Made by a program: the position numbers and the translations under genes. Source: Brachionus rotundiformis (taxonomy: Eukaryota; Rotifera; Eurotatoria; Ploima; Brachionidae). Taken from it: 64,000 nt of DNA. Below are positions 43,465-54,611 of this stretch, in pieces. The notes below the pieces were generated by a model. It ran no database searches. It saw nothing but the letters and a program-made list of their open reading frames with translations, and was not told where the DNA came from. The stretch covers positions 149,759 to 213,758 of the forward strand of contig JAESIW010000137.1 of the NCBI GenBank assembly GCA_016802295.1, in the 5' to 3' direction. Numbering within the stretch: position 1 is the first letter of the stretch; each line of letters starts with the position of its first letter.

Positions 43465-45124
43465 AGTGGTTTTAATTCTAATTTAAAAAAATAATAATAT
43501 TTTATTTATTAAGCTTTAAATCAACTATTAAAAAGGGCTTCGACAATCTCATATTTGAAGTTTATTTTAAAAAAAAGTGGCATAATTTCTCAGCTGCGCT
43601 GTTCTTATTACAGCCAAAGCTTGTTCTTAAGCTAATGTTGTTGAAGCTAATTTCGCTTCAATATTAAAGATTGTTTATGTAGTTAAGTTTATTTAAGTCG
43701 AGAATAGTGTTTGTTTATTAGAAATGTAGAAAAATGGTTGAGAGTTAGACACAGATGCCAATGGAAAAATGAGGAAACACTTTTTTCTTATTCTTTCCTT
43801 TTGCCAAAATTTACTCCTCCGGCTTAAAAAGCGTTGTCTTTAAATTGGTCCGCGAAGGTAAACAAATTTCTTGGTACCTGAGGCCTACGGCACTGGAAGT
43901 ATCCCTAGATTTGATCTTTTTAGTTATAAATATTCAATGCTCCTAAAAAGCTAATTACCTGGCAAAGTTTATTTTTTAATTTAAATGACCAAAATAATTA
44001 TTTGATAAACAATTTTAAGTTTTCCTATTCCAAAATTTAATGTCGAATTGACCATGTTAAACCATTGCCAAATATTATCCTAAATTGTGTAAATATGGCA
44101 TTTTTGCCAAGTTTTCCAGATCTAAAAACTAAGTCAGCTTGAAATAGCTATTTTCAAACATGGTCATTTAAATTTGACCATAAGCTTTTTTATTTGCCAT
44201 CAATATGCATTACTTTGCTTAAATAATATCTTTATCTAAGAGATTAGGAGACTTGTGCAAGTATTTTCCAAACTAATCGACTTATTCAAATAATTTATCA
44301 CTAAAATAAATGCATGGTTAAATTATTAATTAAAATGTGTAACAAATTATTTGGTTAATTGTCTCGTGTCTCTCATTTTAATCGCGTTTTAAAGTTAAAT
44401 TTTAATACAGTTCGGATTAACTAAATAAAATGTAATTTAATTAAATCTTTTGAAATTTATTTATCTTAAAAGCTTATGAAAATTAAATTTTTTTGTTTAT
44501 AAAAAAAAAAATTCTTCTAATAAAAATAAGCTTTCGTTGATTTTAAGTAATTCGACGGGGACGAGTAAGGCTTCCTTGGTAGTATTGAGTAATGCTTTTA
44601 GAGGTTTCGAAGCTATTTGGAGACTTCTTGCTGGAAGAGTTCCGATGCCCTAGAGACGGTTTTGTAAAGGCTTATCATTATGGAATACAAAAAAGTTGCC
44701 ATGAATTTTATTTAATTTTACCATTTCTTTTTTTTATTTTAAGATATTTTATATTGGAGAAAAGTACATTTTTTAATTACGGTTTAATCAAAGTTAAATA
44801 AAGAAAAAAAATATATATATTGTTTGAAAATTTTAATTAGCCTTAATTAAAAAAGTAATTTTAAAAATTGAAAAAAATCCATTCAAAAATCATCAGTAAA
44901 TGTTTATTTTGTAGTATTGTCAACAAGTACCATTGTTGGCAGTATTTTTGCCATTTCTTGCGCAATTAATTTATTCTAAAATGAATTAATGACTTTGTCT
45001 TGAGAATAATGATCTAAAAATAGATATAATAAAACAATTTTTATATACTAAATAATTTTATTTGTTATGGTATAAAAATAAAAAATTAATTAATGAAATT
45101 TTTGGCAAAAAAATTTCCTTTTAT
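43465..45124. other. Intergenic DNA
   Basis: A patch at about 44540-44670 (GACGGGGACGAGTAAGG, CTTGCTGGAAGAGTTCCG) is richer in G and C than its surroundings but has no supported frame or splice pair. Another such patch lies at 43800-43910. They could be decayed exons. Confidence 0.35.
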
Positions 45125-46191
45125 TTAGACCCAATCTGGATGAAGTAAGAATGTTGATTTTGGCGGTCGACCAGCAGTATGGAAAATAGTCGCATTCCTA
45201 AAATGGTAGTCAGGATTTGCTTTTGGTAGCGGGTACTTGTTTCTAACATCGGCCGATTTTAAGTGTCTCATAACGCGCCAAGTCGACGATTCAAACGAGC
45301 CCTTAAGATTGTCCTGGGAATGACTGAGCAAACTGTTGTTTTCTTTGGAGCGAATGATTGGCAATGCGCTACGAGTTTCGCTGAGTCTCGATTTGCGATT
45401 CAGCTTGCTTCTGTACTTTTTCAAGTGGTCCAGAATGTCCTCCAAAGACTGGGCCTTGTCGCTCATGGTGGAATCAGAGGACATGGCACTGCCCAAATCG
45501 CTCCTACTCATTTCTTCTTCTCTCAAGTTGGTCAAAAATCTGTATACCACTTTTTGATCTGGTGTTTTGGCTTGCTCGAACCAATCTTCAATTTTGTCTC
45601 CCAAATTGCTCCAGTCAATGTGGTTCTTGGGGTCTCTGTTACGCTTTGACAATTTTCCTGATGCCGAAGAGCTACGCGACATTTCATCAAAATTTTTTGA
45701 CAATGACAGCTCGTTCTCATTTTCGCCAACTTAATAGATCAATTATGTAAAAAATAAATTAATTTTTTTTTAATTAACTACGTGATTTTTAATTTTAATA
45801 AAACAGAAAATAAATTATAAAAAGAAGATTTTACTGAAAATATTTACCAAATTTACCAATTTTATTTCTTTGTGATTAAATTAAATTGATAAATTTTGGT
45901 ATAAGCTAGTTTTAATTAGATGTTATTATTCGAAATAAATTAAACTTTAAATTAATAAAATGTAATAAAATTAAGTACTTTTTTTAATAATAAATTTAAT
46001 TAGCAATATGAGATGTAATTAAATTATAAATTTTAAATATAAAACATAAAATAGAACACCTTAAATGCAGGTAAAACTAAAAAAAAATTGTATAACTAAT
46101 TGGTAAATGGCAAAATCACGCAGCTACCAGAATTTTACTTATTCTCACATTTCTGGCTTCTATATATTGTTTTTTCCTTATATTCAGGCAT
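45125..46191 (-). CDS. Unrecognised two-exon gene, about 215 residues
   Basis: Exon 1 46191-46149 (MPEYKEKTIYRSQK) joins by a 419-nt intron (donor GTGAGAATAAG, acceptor CTATTAAG) to exon 2 45729-45125 in phase 1. Exon 2 starts GENENELSLSKNFDEMSRSS, then HIDWSNLGDKIEDWFEQAKT and a Ser-rich region, and ends ATIFHTAGRPPKSTFLLHPD-W-V, with AATAAA right at the stop. The frame within exon 2 is also open from a TTG and ATG, so a shorter product is possible. There is no signal peptide or membrane segment. I do not recognise the family. The start lies only 77 bp from the divergent BPL_N gene. Confidence 0.65.
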
Positions 46192-46268
46192 TTTGAAATT
46201 TTGTTCATTTTGTATTGCAGCTGACAACAATTGCCTTTCTTTTTCTAAACAATTTGAAAAAATTTAAA
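46192..46268. promoter_or_regulatory. Candidate bidirectional promoter
   Basis: Only 77 bp separate the start codons of the minus-strand two-exon gene and the plus-strand BPL_N gene. If both starts are right, the 5' ends must share or overlap control DNA. No core element can be named. Confidence 0.4.
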
Positions 46269-47003
46269 ATGAAAAAATTTCTAGTCTATTCTGGATATGG
46301 TGCTAGTGAACTTTGCCTAAGAGAATTGGTCGAATTTTTGAAGAGAAAAGCCTGTTCATACGAGCTGATAACCTCGAGGGAGATCAGATCGGACTATTTG
46401 GACAAGTATCCAGATGGTGTGCTGTGCTTTGGCGGTGGTTTTGACCTGGGATTTTTGGCTGCTCTGACTGAGGAAGGATGCAGCAAGATAAAAAAGTTTG
46501 TTCACTCAGGCGGTGTGTACCTGGGCATCTGTGCAGGGGCCTATTTTGCTTGCAGACAAATAGAGTTCGACTTGGGTGGACCACTGGAGGTAACCGGTCA
46601 AAGACTAGGCTTTTTCGATGGCATAGCCATCGGACCGGTGAACCGCAACTTTGCCTACAATTGCGAAGACAACAGTGCAGCTGTGCAACTAAGAACTGTG
46701 AGCGGAGAGCAAGTTTTTGGCTACTTAAATGGTGGAGCCTACTTCGAATCGTCAAGCAACCACCATGCTGCCTTATTGACCTATTGTGATGAAAAAGATG
46801 GAAAATTGCTTGACTGTGATGGTAAGGTGGCAGTTTTAGAGGTGAAAGCGGGAATGGGAAAATGTGTTTTAAGCGGAGTTCATTTTGAATTCGATGCCCA
46901 GTGTCTAGACCTTGGCAATGAGAATGTCAGACTTAATGTCCATCCGAATTTGGTTGCCAACAAATTCGATCTGGGAGATTTTATACTCAATTTAATTAAA
47001 TAA
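46269..47003 (+). CDS. Stand-alone BPL_N-like (biotin-protein ligase N-terminal, GATase1-like) protein
   Basis: A single 244-residue exon. The frame is open from TTG 46215, but ATG 46269 starts the domain directly: MKKFLVYSGYGASELCLREL. A class-I glutamine-amidotransferase-like fold is indicated by CFGGGFDLGF and the nucleophile elbow GGVYLGICAGAYFAC with Cys about residue 90. It continues FDLGGPLEVTGQRLGFFDG, then GPVNRNFAYN, as in the N-terminal domain of eukaryotic biotin-protein ligases. The catalytic ligase domain is absent, so this is a one-domain protein whose substrate is unknown. The end HPNLVANKFDLGDFILNLIK suggests a complete domain. No intron, unlike its neighbours. Confidence 0.8.
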   Translation: MKKFLVYSGYGASELCLRELVEFLKRKACSYELITSREIRSDYLDKYPDGVLCFGGGFDLGFLAALTEEGCSKIKKFVHSGGVYLGICAGAYFACRQIEFDLGGPLEVTGQRLGFFDGIAIGPVNRNFAYNCEDNSAAVQLRTVSGEQVFGYLNGGAYFESSSNHHAALLTYCDEKDGKLLDCDGKVAVLEVKAGMGKCVLSGVHFEFDAQCLDLGNENVRLNVHPNLVANKFDLGDFILNLIK

Positions 47004-49684
47004 ATGTACCACTTATTTATTAAATATTTTGATTAATTTTGGAATTTTTTGTTTACTTTTGGGCAGATGAACAGAGGCTGATGGACTACCAATTATGGTT
47101 TCTACTTGCATTCTCTAAAAACTAGTTTTTATTTTCTTCTAAAATAAAATGTAAAAGCTTGAGACCGAAAATTTTGACTTTAAAAAATATTTTATTTTTT
47201 TTTAATCAACAAATTATTATCCCTAATAGCATTTAATTATACATTTAAGTGAAGAAAAGCCTGAAAAAAAACTAATGTTTAGAATTATAAAATATTATTT
47301 GAATAAAAAAAAAAAAAGAAATTTTAAACAAAAAGGATTTAATTTAATTTTTACTTTCTTCTTTTTTTTTCTCTACCTTAAAACTTGGTAACCAAAGCAA
47401 CTTGTATATTGGCTTTGTGTAAATTAATTTGCTCGTTTACTGTCGATCATCTTCCTCAGCCTTAAGACTCTATTAGCTCTCTCAAGAGGCTTCATCTTAC
47501 ATTGTAGCTAAGTGTCACATATTTAAATCTCTAAGTCTTCTGTTTAATCTGTCAAGTGCTCATTTAAATCGTTCCAATTACTCGACTTGTTTTTCCTTGT
47601 TTAAATTGGACTAAAAGTATTACCAAACATGTTTTGTTTATTTTGCCAAATTTAAACTTTTACATCAACCAAGCGCCTCGAGCTCCTAACAGTCTCGGAA
47701 GCGTTTTAATTAGACTAATACAATCAAAAATCAAATAGTTACTTAATAAATTTTCTTTACAGCCATTTTTAGGTCTTAATCAATATTCAATTAAAATAAT
47801 TAATTATTTAGTTTTTTTGAGTAGTTAAGAAATTATTGAAATACAGCTGAAAATAGATTTTTTTCTATTTAATTGGTTGTATGGTGAAAGATTGGTCACT
47901 TTAAGCAAGTTTTCTCTTTTTTACCAGCTGTGTTGTCAAAGCAAAAGGATGCTTATTAGAGAGCTTTTTCCTGTTTTATTAGCTTCTAGTTTTCAAATAC
48001 TTAACCTAATTAAATAATTAATAATCAAAGTCTATAAATAAATATCTTTAAAAGCTTATTTTAAAATTTATTTAAATGTGGGAATGAAAAAAAAACTAGA
48101 AAATTAAGTGATTTTCAAATACACATTTTTAGAGTAATCAATTAGCAGTTTTTAAATTATTTACTTAAATTAAATTGATTTATACGAACATATTTGCAAA
48201 GAGTTTAAAAATACCTGTTGGTAAATTATTAAAAAAGCTAACAATATCATGATGTAAAAAAATAATAGTATTTCGATTTAAAAAATAATATTTCTTTATT
48301 GTTTTTAGTTTAATTAATATAAAATAATATTTTGTTTTTTTAAGTTTACTTTTAGTTTTAAGATTAGATAATGTCTGAAAGGAAAATTGGAATAAAAATT
48401 AGACACAATGCCATTGAAATGTCTGCTTGTAAATTTTGTTGTCTTTAAACTTTGATTATTTTTAAAATTTAATTCACTAAAATGAAAAATAAATTAAAAA
48501 AATAACAAAATATTTACCTTAAAATAAAATAATGGCGGTTATTTGTTTAGCTTTTGTAGTTAAATTAAAACACTTGATAACAAAATTAATTGAAAAATTT
48601 ATCAAAAATATTGAAGATACCTTAATGAAAACAAAATTTGTTTAATTTTTATCTAAATATTTTAATAATAATTAAAATTTTGAAAATACAAATAATTTAA
48701 TTTCAAAGTGTACGTTGTTCAGGTGTAAATTTTTCTTCTAAATTGAGTTTTTTGTTTAAGTTTTGCCCTGGACAAAAAAACTAATTAAAATTTAAAAATA
48801 AGTTTTTTTTCCATTCATTTACTTTATTCAAGCAATTTAAAATTAAAGCAATAGAAATTTATTCTGTTAAAATAATTTTATTTATCTTTATGTAAAAATT
48901 GATGGATTGAATTAGCAATAGGTTTGAGTTTTGTGACCAAAACCAGTCATAGCCAGACAAGTTTATCCATATTTTTTTTAAGTGATCTCCTTTGAGACTT
49001 GGTCTTTAATTTAAAATTTTGGTATAAAAGGTAAAATTGGTGAATTGGTAATATTAGAAAGAAAATTATTTGTGGTACATTTGTTGTTGTAAATCTTATG
49101 TAATATGTTATTATTTTGACAAAGATTTAAAGAGACTGATCATAGATAGTACAATTCAAAAGATAATATTTAACATTTTAAATTCAAAATTGAATAAATT
49201 TATTTCAATGAGATCTACAAATTGTAGTTGGAATCTTTAGAAGCTTATTTTTCAAAATTTTTTGCTATAAAAACTATTTCTTATTTTAATCATATTACTT
49301 TTTTAGTATTAAATATTAATTTTTAATTAATTTAGTTTTAATAATAAGTTTTAAATATTATCTAAAAATTTTAAGGAAGTTTTCCTTCACTTTAATTGAG
49401 GCAAACTTTAGCATTAAGTTGTAATCTAAGACCTACTAAACGGGTATACTGTACGAGAAGATACCCATTCCTAAGGTATATATACTATTTAATTTTTTCT
49501 TAAAGTTAAAAAAAATTTTATCTACTTAATCTTTATAAGAAATTAAAAATATTATTCTTAAAGATATCAATAAAGATTTATAAAGAACTCGACACAGAGA
49601 GTCTAGTTATTATCAATAATGACAACAAAGAGACAAGTTTGATATAGTTAAAAATTGACAAGATCATTATTTTCAATTTCAAGG
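47004..49684. other. Long AT-rich intergenic DNA
   Basis: No gene is visible on either strand. The stretch 47400-47720 is slightly less AT-rich but has no supported frame. Confidence 0.4.
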
Positions 49685-50040
49685 TTAATTTAGCTGTCCG
49701 ATTGATGAGGAAGTTATGTCTTTGCTGGTAAGAAGCCACGATCTCACGCCGTAGTTGACTTTTGGAGCCGACCAAGTTGGCTCGTTGCACCACCTTATGT
49801 CATCTTTGCTCTTGATGACTTTGAATATTTGAAAAAAGTCACCACGCTGTCGTCTTGCTTCCAGAGATGTAGGACCCATCCGCTCAAGTCTGCTCTCGTA
49901 CTCCACGCCTTTTCAAGCAGTGGGGACTCTCTTTACTCTTCTCTGAACTTTTTCAAGTGTGTTGATATCTCTCCTGAGGTATGGGTTCTATGCCGATACT
50001 GAAAACTCCAGATGTGGACGAATGTAGGTGCGGTAGAGTG
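49685..50040 (-). pseudogene. CR1-like reverse transcriptase C-terminal remnant
   Basis: The minus strand reads EYESRLERMGPTSLEARRQR, then GDFFQIFKVIKSKDDIRWCN and later VNYGVRSWLL. R-x-x-x-L-E-x-R-R-x-R-G-D-x-x-x-x-F-K is the CR1/Jockey thumb segment. The upstream part (about 50040-49920) reads LYRTYIRPHLEFSVSA-like sequence with stops. Confidence 0.65.
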
Positions 50041-50923
50041 ATTGAAAAATAGTTATTAAAAAAATTTGACAGACATTAATTAAATATACTCAGATAAAAC
50101 GTTACATTTACATTTTCTTTGTTAGGAAAAAAATCAAAACAGTTATTGGGTTAGAAAAAAAGCGAGAATTTTTTAAAAGAATTTTAAATAATATTTAAGA
50201 AGAGAAAACTCGCTATTGAAGAGAGAAATAAAACTAAGATTGAGTTTTAGAAATGGATGTGAAAATTTAAAAAGATGAAAACAAAGAAAGAGTGGACTTT
50301 AAATTGTTCTAAAGATGGCCAGATTAAAGATAAATGGAGAAAAAAGAGAGACCAGTTAAAAACAAAAAAGGTAGCCAGAGTGTGTGCAAATTTATTTATT
50401 TAGTTGAAAAATAATTTGAGAGAAAGATGGGGAAAAGGAGAGAGATGGCCAGAAAGAAACTCTTTATTTAAAAAAAGGTTAACGTCTTGTTACTCGCAAT
50501 AAAAACTTTGCTTTTATCTTATCTTTTAAATGTTCTACAATTTTTATGTTATATAATTAAAACATGGTATAAAAAAAGATTGAGGGAAATCGGTTCTGTA
50601 AAATTTCTGGTATAAAAATAAGATGAGATTTAATTTAGACGGGACATAATTGAGCTTTTACTGTAATAAAATATTGTTCAAATTAAGTGCTAAATTTAAC
50701 CTAAAAAAATGGGCTACCAAGTTATACATGTTACCATAGTTCAGCTAAGATGCGTAAATAAGAAATTCATCAAATGTTTTAAACCAGTCATGCATATAAA
50801 TAAATGAATTTTATCTAATCAATTAACTAATGTTAAAATTTTTATTAATAAATTTAATTTAAAAGTAAATATTTTTAAAATTAAAATAAGAAAAATACAT
50901 TTAGAAATTAAGAACTAATTAAA
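50041..50923. other. AT-rich intergenic DNA, purine-rich on the plus strand
   Basis: A/G-rich stretch at about 50180-50480 (repeated AGAGA and AAAAAG type). No gene. Confidence 0.35.
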
Positions 50924-53900
50924 TTAGTAAAGTACTTTGGTACTATCATTTTCGGCAGCGTAAATTGTTTCCATTAAATTGTTATTTTCACCATTATCGC
51001 CTGGGTCAGAATTTTTTTTTTCCGATTTAACACTTGACGACTGTGGGCTATATCTGGGCTGAGTAGCGTGCAAAATAGAAGATGAAGATGGATTGTCAAT
51101 TATTGGCAGTGGAGGAGGTGGCGGGATATTGGCAGGCAGAGGAGGAGGTACTGGCAGTGGTGGTGGAGGAGGCGGAGGAACAAATGACATGGTCTCTGAG
51201 TTGCGATCTGCCGATTGACGGCGATACACAGATGGTTGTTTGGACACTGTTGGCTCTATTTGCGATAAAAGTGGTGGTGGAGGTGGAGGCACAAAATTCT
51301 CAGGAGCCGACTCTTCTTCAGTCGATTGTATTACTTCTTTAATTGGCTCTTCCACAAAGTTACTTGGTTGCAAAACCATTATTTTGGTCGATTTATTCTT
51401 GTCAGGAAGCGAATAGATATCTCTGTTCTCTGAGGGTGGATCGAAATTTTCTCTTGGCAACACTGTTTCATAAGTGACAGGCTCAAATGCATTATTTATT
51501 TCATATCCATCGCTTTTTTTGGACTTTTTTTTTGGCTTAACTTTTTCCTTTTTTTTGGTCAGCTTTTTTTCTTTCTGCTTGGTCTCAATTGGCACTGACA
51601 CAGATGAAGAAGTCGAAGCAATCGGCTGTTCAGCCTGAAAGTTTGTCTCTGGTGTTCTTCTATGCTCGGCGACTGGCTCAATTGGATTTTCTTCCAAGCT
51701 ATAGGTTTGAATGTTGTCGAACTTTTTGTCCGACAACTTGTTTCCATATCTTAGTTTCCTGTAGCAAAGCAGGCTCAATGTGATAAATAAAAATAGTACT
51801 ACACCTCCTCCAATTGAAGCTATTATGATCACAATCTCATTTGTGCCAAGAGCTGACTTTTTTGTTGTGGTAAAAACAGAATAATCAAAAGTTTGGTCCA
51901 TTTTTTCTAAAAATGTCTCATTAGATTTGGATGAGTTGACATGTTTNNNNNNNNNNNNNNNNNNNNNNNNNNNNNNNNNNNNNNNNNNNNNNNNNNNNNN
52001 NNNNNNNNNNNNNNNNNNNNNNNNNNNNNNNNNNNNNNNNNNNNNNNNNNNNNNNNNNNNNNNNNNNNNNNNNNNNNNNNNNNNNNNNNNNNNNNNNNNN
52101 NNNNNNNNNNNNNNNNNNNNNNNNNNNNNNNNNNNNNNNNNNNNNNNNNNNNNNNNNNNNNNNNNNNNNNNNNNNNNNNNNNNNNNNNNNNNNNNNNNNN
52201 NNNNNNNNNNNNNNNNNNNNNNNNNNNNNNNNNNNNNNNNNNNNNNNNNNNNNNNNNNNNNNNNNNNNNNNNNNNNNNNNNNNNNNNNNNNNNNNNNNNN
52301 NNNNNNNNNNNNNNNNNNNNNNNNNNNNNNNNNNNNNNNNNNNNNNNNNNNNNNNNNNNNNNNNNNNNNNNNNNNNNNNNNNNNNNNNNNNNNNNNNNNN
52401 NNNNNNNNNNNNNNNNNNNNNNNNNNNNNNNNNNNNNNNNNNNNNNNNNNNNNNNNNNNNNNNNNNNNNNNNNNNNNNNNNNNNNTGTTCAACCTGAAAG
52501 TTTGTCTCTGGTGTTCTTCTATGCTCGGCGACTGGCTCAATTGGATTTTCTTCCAAGTTATAGGCTCGAATGTTGTCGAACTTTTTGTCCGACAACTTGT
52601 TTCCATATCTCAGTTTCCTGTAGCAAAGCAGACTCAATGTGATAAACAAAAATAGCACTACACCTCCTCCAATTGAAGCTATTATGATCACAATCTCATT
52701 TGTGCCAAGAGCTGCGTTTTTTGTTGTGGTAAAAACAGAATAATCAAAAGTTTGGTCCATTTTTTCTAAATATGTCTCATTAGATTTGGATGAGTTGACA
52801 TGTTTAAGCTCAATAGGACTTGTTGAATTTACTGAAACTTTTTTTATTTCTGTCTTAGTTTCAGTAGTTTTAGTTGTGGTAGTGGTAGTAGTTGTAGTTG
52901 TAGTTGTAGTGGTTGGAGGTGCATAAATGTAGGCAATAAGACTTTGACAATGTTGGACTTGACCAGCTTGCATGGTACAGCATTTGAACACAGAATTGTT
53001 TTTTACCAATTCTGAGTCTGATGGAAAATTAATGGTATAGTTGAAGTAATCTTCAGTAAGATAGAAAATTTTCGGATCAGGGTCCAGCACTTTGTTGCCA
53101 GGCACAGATATCCATTTGAGGGAGTCAAAGTACGAGCCATCAACAGGCTGTATAGCCTCGCAGCTGACCTTTTCAGTGTTGACAAAGTATGCTGCAGTTG
53201 AGTTGGAATGTGAAAGAGTGACACCATTTCTGACTCTTGGCATTCGGTCTTCGAACATACGCTCCAGCACTAGTGGTGGTTCAACTGGCTCGACCAAACC
53301 TGACTCTACTATTCTACACTCTATTTCGTAGCGAGGACTTTGGTCATTTTCAATGGTGTACAAGAACTGTTTCTCAATGCAGAATTTCTCATTTCCAAGG
53401 TGCTTGTTGTCGTATCTGAGACAATTTAAGCTTTCGGTTGAGCGCGTGTTAACAAAAGCGGTCAACAAACCATACTTTTGTATACCACTTTTTAAGCATG
53501 TCACTAGCACATTCTCATTCCGGTTCAAAATTATAAAATTGGAAGTTAGGCCTTTTTGGATTATGTTCGGCGTGGATGTCTCAAATTTTAGACTTGTGTA
53601 TGATGTGTTAAACCATATTGTGTCTTTGGAAAGATATTTTAAAAATTATTTTAAAGTTTATTCATTAATTATAAATGGTCATTAATTGCACTGTATTTTG
53701 GTACCTAATTGATAAAATAGTCAAAATTATTTATTAATTTTTTATTAAAGTGTATGTCAAGAACTTGAGATCTAGACCTTTTTTGAATAAAATGATGGAC
53801 ACTTGATCCAATTAATTAAACTTAGATAAGTATAAAAAAATTAATGAAAAAAATCAGACAAGAGATTGCTGAAAGAAAAATATTTAATAATAAAATTAGC

Positions 53901-54611
53901 GAATGGGTTTTTGGTACAATTTACCAAAGAGGAAATAAATGTATCAAAAATAAAATTTAATTATTTTTTCATAAATAATTATTATTGATGATTTTTTTAA
54001 ATGAAAATAATTTTAAAAAATGCTAATAAAAATTAAGTCTACAACAAATTTTAATTTTATTTCTCAATTAAATAAATTAAAAATTGATCGATTGGACAAC
54101 TTTTTTTTTGACAAGTGTTTCTCTAAGAACATTTATTAAAAATTTAATATTTATTTCTTTATGAATGAAAATATTTGCTCTTCCGAGTTTTCTTAACAAA
54201 TTAAAAAATGGACTTAATCTTGAAAAATATTTGATTTTAAGCTTTTACCATTTAAATTAAGTAGTTGTCCAAATTTTCCAATCTGGCAGAATTACTAGAT
54301 TTCTAATTAGCCCTAATTTTTTACAAATTTGTCCAGTTTTCTCAAGCCATACCAATAAGAAAAAATTTCTAATTGCTTTTAAATATAAGAATCCTTAAAA
54401 ATAGAAGCCCCTACTTCTATCCGGATCGCCTCTGCTATCAACTATGCCATATTAATAGATAAATAAAATTTAAAGCTCTCAATTGGTTAGAAACATTTGC
54501 CTACACTCTACACTACATTAAATGTAGAGTGAGCAAAAAATCAACATTACCTGTTTTAACTGTATCGAGGAAGAACAAAATGGAGCTGGCAATCAACCAA
54601 AACCGCTTCAT
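50924..54611 (-). CDS. Type I membrane protein with Ig-like ectodomain and proline-rich tail (assembly gap inside)
   Basis: Exon 1 54611-54551 encodes the signal peptide MKRFWLIASSILFFLDTVKT. A 927-nt intron follows, then exon 2 53623-50924, broken by the N gap. If the duplicated 320 bp beside the gap is collapsed, the gene has 634 codons. The ectodomain (about 21-255) has cysteines spaced as in Ig-like folds (VTCLKSG to IECRIVESG; VSCEAIQ, LKW, then FKCC). A threonine run (about 258-271) forms a stalk. TM about 331-353: IVIIIASIGGGVVLFLFITL. The cytoplasmic tail has a lysine-rich stretch and FVPPPPPP and PPPPPLPVPPPLP runs, likely ligands for EVH1, SH3, WW or profilin. Adhesion or signalling is inferred; I do not recognise the family. 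Confidence 0.75.
51627..51946 (-). repeat. 320-bp segment, left side of gap (duplicate of 52486-52805)
   Basis: Encodes the stalk end, membrane segment and juxtamembrane region. It differs from 52486-52805 by only a handful of bases (for example SNETFLE against SNETYLE, and KKSALG against KNAALG). Confidence 0.9.
51947..52485. other. Assembly gap, 539 N
   Basis: Unsequenced run of N. Its flanks overlap by exactly 320 bp, so the true distance may be negative and the gap an artefact. Confidence 0.95.
52486..52805 (-). repeat. 320-bp segment, right side of gap (duplicate of 51627-51946)
   Basis: Starts directly at the gap and ends at ACATGTTT, the same bases that end the left copy at the gap. 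After it the sequence continues into the ectodomain. Confidence 0.9.

Noticed and set aside
50924..52606. A tandem pair of membrane-protein genes on both sides of the N gap
   Set aside because: The repeated part is exactly 320 bp on each side and ends at the gap; each flank completes the other to one gene. An unmerged contig overlap is the simpler reading.
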